Below, piece after piece: positions 39,570-41,213 of a stretch of 41,213 nt of DNA. The notes beneath the pieces are model-generated. The model was not told where the DNA came from, did not search any database, and saw only the letters and a list, made by a program, of their open reading frames with translations. The stretch comes from Longimicrobiales bacterium. Its GTDB lineage: Bacteria; Gemmatimonadota; Gemmatimonadetes; Longimicrobiales; Gaopeijiaceae. The stretch's first letter is position 1. Every line of letters starts with the position of its first letter. The DNA lies in contig JANQNV010000007.1 of the NCBI GenBank assembly GCA_028279425.1, positions 1-41,213 of the forward strand, in the 5' to 3' direction. Position numbers and translations under genes: made by a program.

Positions 39570-41213
39570 CCGTCGCCTGCGGCCCGTTCGAGGCGAACCA
39601 CCGAAGGGCCGGGTAGCTTCCACAGGTCGGCACCCCGCCCAACGGCCTCGTCGGCAAGGTGGGGATGGCAGGTGAACAGAAAGATCTGGCGTCGCTGGGA
39701 CGCTTCGCGGAGCAGGTCGAGTCCCCGGCTCCGCCGACCGGCATCCCAGTTCACGAACACCTCGTCGAGGACGAGCGGGAGACGTACCCGCCCGTCGTCG
39801 AGCTGGTCGACGAGGGCGAGTCGAAGGGCGACGAAGATCTGCTCCTGCGTACCCGTCGAGAGGGGCGGTCCCACCTCGAGCTCGTCGGCAGCGGCCGGGC
39901 CGGAGACCAGAAGCGCACGGCTCTCGTTGGGCTCGATCCGTAGACGATCGTAGCGCCCCGAGGTGAGGGTGCTCAGGAAGGAGCCGGCCCTTCGCAGGAT
40001 CTCCGGCTCATGCGTTTCGCGGATCTCCCGATCGGCCGCCTCGACGAGTTGCGACAGGATCCAGAGGCGGTCGTGCCCGCGACGGACGGAGGTGCGCTCG
40101 TCGCGAAGCCGTTGCAGCTCCCCTTCCAACTCGTCGAGCGTCTCGTCGTCCGGCCCGGGTCGGGCGCGTGCCTCCAACTCCTTTTCGAGCGCGACCCACT
40201 CCTCGATCTCTTCACTGCGCTCTTCGATGTCGCGTGCCAGCGCCCCGATCGGGTCGGGTTGCGTGAGCCAGGGCTCGCCCTCGTCTTCGGCTCGGCGGAT
40301 GTCGGCCAACAGGCGGTCGAGGTCGGGGTGGTCGTCTCGGAGCGTCGCCGTCCGACGCTCTGCCTCCTGATGGGCCTCCAGGCAGGCGGTCACTCGCTCG
40401 AGTGCGAGACGCGGGTCGTTCGAGGCGAAGGACTCGAGCCGACCGAGGAATGCGGCCCGTCGCTCCCTGTGCCGGGCGAGCTCTGCGCGGGCGGCGTCGA
40501 CGGCCGCGTCGAGTTTCGGCATCCGAGCGGCGGCCCGTCGGGCGATCGAGAGTCGTTCTCTCGCGGCGGCGAGGCGGTCCTGAAGGAGGACCGACGTGCC
40601 GGCGGCGTCGAGTACGCCGCCGATTCCGAGGGCCTCACGAAGCCGGCTCGCCTCTCGTTCGAGAGCGTGGCTCTCGGATTCGAGGGCCTCCACTTCGCGC
40701 TCCCGGTCTTCGCGGTCGCGCAGGAGGTGACGTGCGCGTTCGAGTCGATCGACGAGGTCGGGATCGGGGTCGTCGCCGGCATCGAGGCCGATCTTCGCGA
40801 GAGCATCTGCGGCCGCGTTTCGGGCCGCTTCGCGCGCCGCGGTCGCGGCCTCGCTTCGCTCTCGCGTCGCTTCGGCGCGGTCCCGATGCTCGGCGGCCGC
40901 TCGCCGCGCCGAACGGGCGATCGACCAGCCGAGCAGGGTCACGGCTGCACCCGGAAGGGCCAGAACCAACGGCGCGATGGCCGAGAAGGGTGGCACCCCC
41001 AGAAGTCCGAGTGCCGCGCCCCCGACCATGGCGCCCCCGATCACGATCAGCCCCGTTGCAGCAGCGAGGGGTGATGCAGGGGGAGGAGTGGGGGGCGCTT
41101 CGGCCGGATTCCCGACGTGGTGGAGCCATGCGGCGTAGCTCTCGGCGACGCGCGTCGCGCGGATCCGGCCCAGGTCGTCCGGTCGGGGCTCGTCCACCCA
41201 CGGGAGGCGGTCG
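39566..41213 (-). CDS. YhaN-like SMC/Rad50-type ATPase, C-terminal part (5' end outside window)
   Basis: 548 residues are visible; the frame is open to the right edge, so the N-terminal Walker A half is missing. From the visible start: a two-helix hydrophobic hairpin (about 45-95, GLIVIGGAMVGGAALGLLG and the segment after it), a long Arg/Glu/Ala-rich coiled coil (about 95-400), and a C-terminal ATPase lobe. That lobe carries the signature motif LSTGTQEQIFVALRLALVDQ, Walker B VLDEVFVNWD and an H-loop-like TCHPHL. This layout matches YhaN-type AAA proteins, which usually pair with an SbcD-like phosphoesterase and are thought to act on DNA. The partner would lie beyond the edge. Coupled by ATGA to the hydrolase gene. 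Confidence 0.85.
   Translation of the reverse strand, partial: DRLPWVDEPRPDDLGRIRATRVAESYAAWLHHVGNPAEAPPTPPPASPLAAATGLIVIGGAMVGGAALGLLGVPPFSAIAPLVLALPGAAVTLLGWSIARSARRAAAEHRDRAEATRERSEAATAAREAARNAAADALAKIGLDAGDDPDPDLVDRLERARHLLRDREDREREVEALESESHALEREASRLREALGIGGVLDAAGTSVLLQDRLAAARERLSIARRAAARMPKLDAAVDAARAELARHRERRAAFLGRLESFASNDPRLALERVTACLEAHQEAERRTATLRDDHPDLDRLLADIRRAEDEGEPWLTQPDPIGALARDIEERSEEIEEWVALEKELEARARPGPDDETLDELEGELQRLRDERTSVRRGHDRLWILSQLVEAADREIRETHEPEILRRAGSFLSTLTSGRYDRLRIEPNESRALLVSGPAAADELEVGPPLSTGTQEQIFVALRLALVDQLDDGRVRLPLVLDEVFVNWDAGRRSRGLDLLREASQRRQIFLFTCHPHLADEAVGRGADLWKLPGPSVVRLERAAGDG

Overview
This is a high-GC bacterial window whose first ~25 kb is the bch/puh half of a photosynthesis gene cluster for a type-2 (quinone) reaction centre with bacteriochlorophyll a. 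Gene order bchFNBHLM-lhaA-puh-acsF, the aerobic cyclase AcsF, PpsR/AerR-type regulators and above all a reaction-centre H subunit encoded as two separate polypeptides point to a phototrophic Gemmatimonadota. That phylum is understood to have acquired its photosynthesis genes from a proteobacterium. The accessory genes (secreted Asp-box propeller, M28 peptidase, patatin) fit the same phylum. The assignment is by gene order and protein features read by eye, not by a database search.

Layout. (1) 14122 down to 1, minus strand: one long polycistron, bchF-bchN-bchB-bchH-bchL-bchM-lhaA-puhA(Ht)-puhA(Hc)-puhB-puhC-orf110-acsF, then a polysaccharide-deacetylase-like gene running off the left edge. Most junctions down to puhC overlap by 1-4 nt or leave 2-4 nt. 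(2) 14123-14322: divergent control region with two near-consensus PpsR/CrtJ sites. (3) 14323-16609, plus strand: aerR/ppaA-like cobalamin-binding gene and ppsR, closed by a clear intrinsic terminator. (4) 16662-16705: a promoter covered by two TGT-N12-ACA-type sites 8 bp apart, then bchG, an LhaA/PucC-family transporter, bchP, a GGPP synthase, hemA and a phosphoenolpyruvate synthase gene (16728-25004). (5) 25007-25167: a short non-coding element bounded by inverted TAGTGTC ends. (6) 25165-41213: housekeeping and accessory genes: patatin, a 4-TM protein, SufE, rhodanese, a secreted propeller protein, a DnaQ-like exonuclease, a quinone oxidoreductase, an M28 peptidase, SucA, a laccase-domain protein with a coupled Cys-rich peptide, an alpha/beta hydrolase and a YhaN-like ATPase truncated by the right edge.

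How it works together. HemA supplies aminolevulinate by the C5 route. BchH (with BchI/BchD, absent here), BchM, AcsF, BchNBL and BchF carry protoporphyrin towards bacteriochlorophyllide. The GGPP synthase, BchG and BchP make and reduce the tail. LhaA, PuhB and PuhC assemble the antenna and reaction centre around the two-piece H subunit. PpsR, probably modulated by the B12-binding AerR-like protein, would repress both arms through the operators. pufLMC, bchXYZ, bchID and the crt pathway beyond GGPP are not in the window. No tRNA, rRNA, CRISPR or complete insertion sequence was seen, and no stretch longer than about 200 bp lacks a gene or described element.
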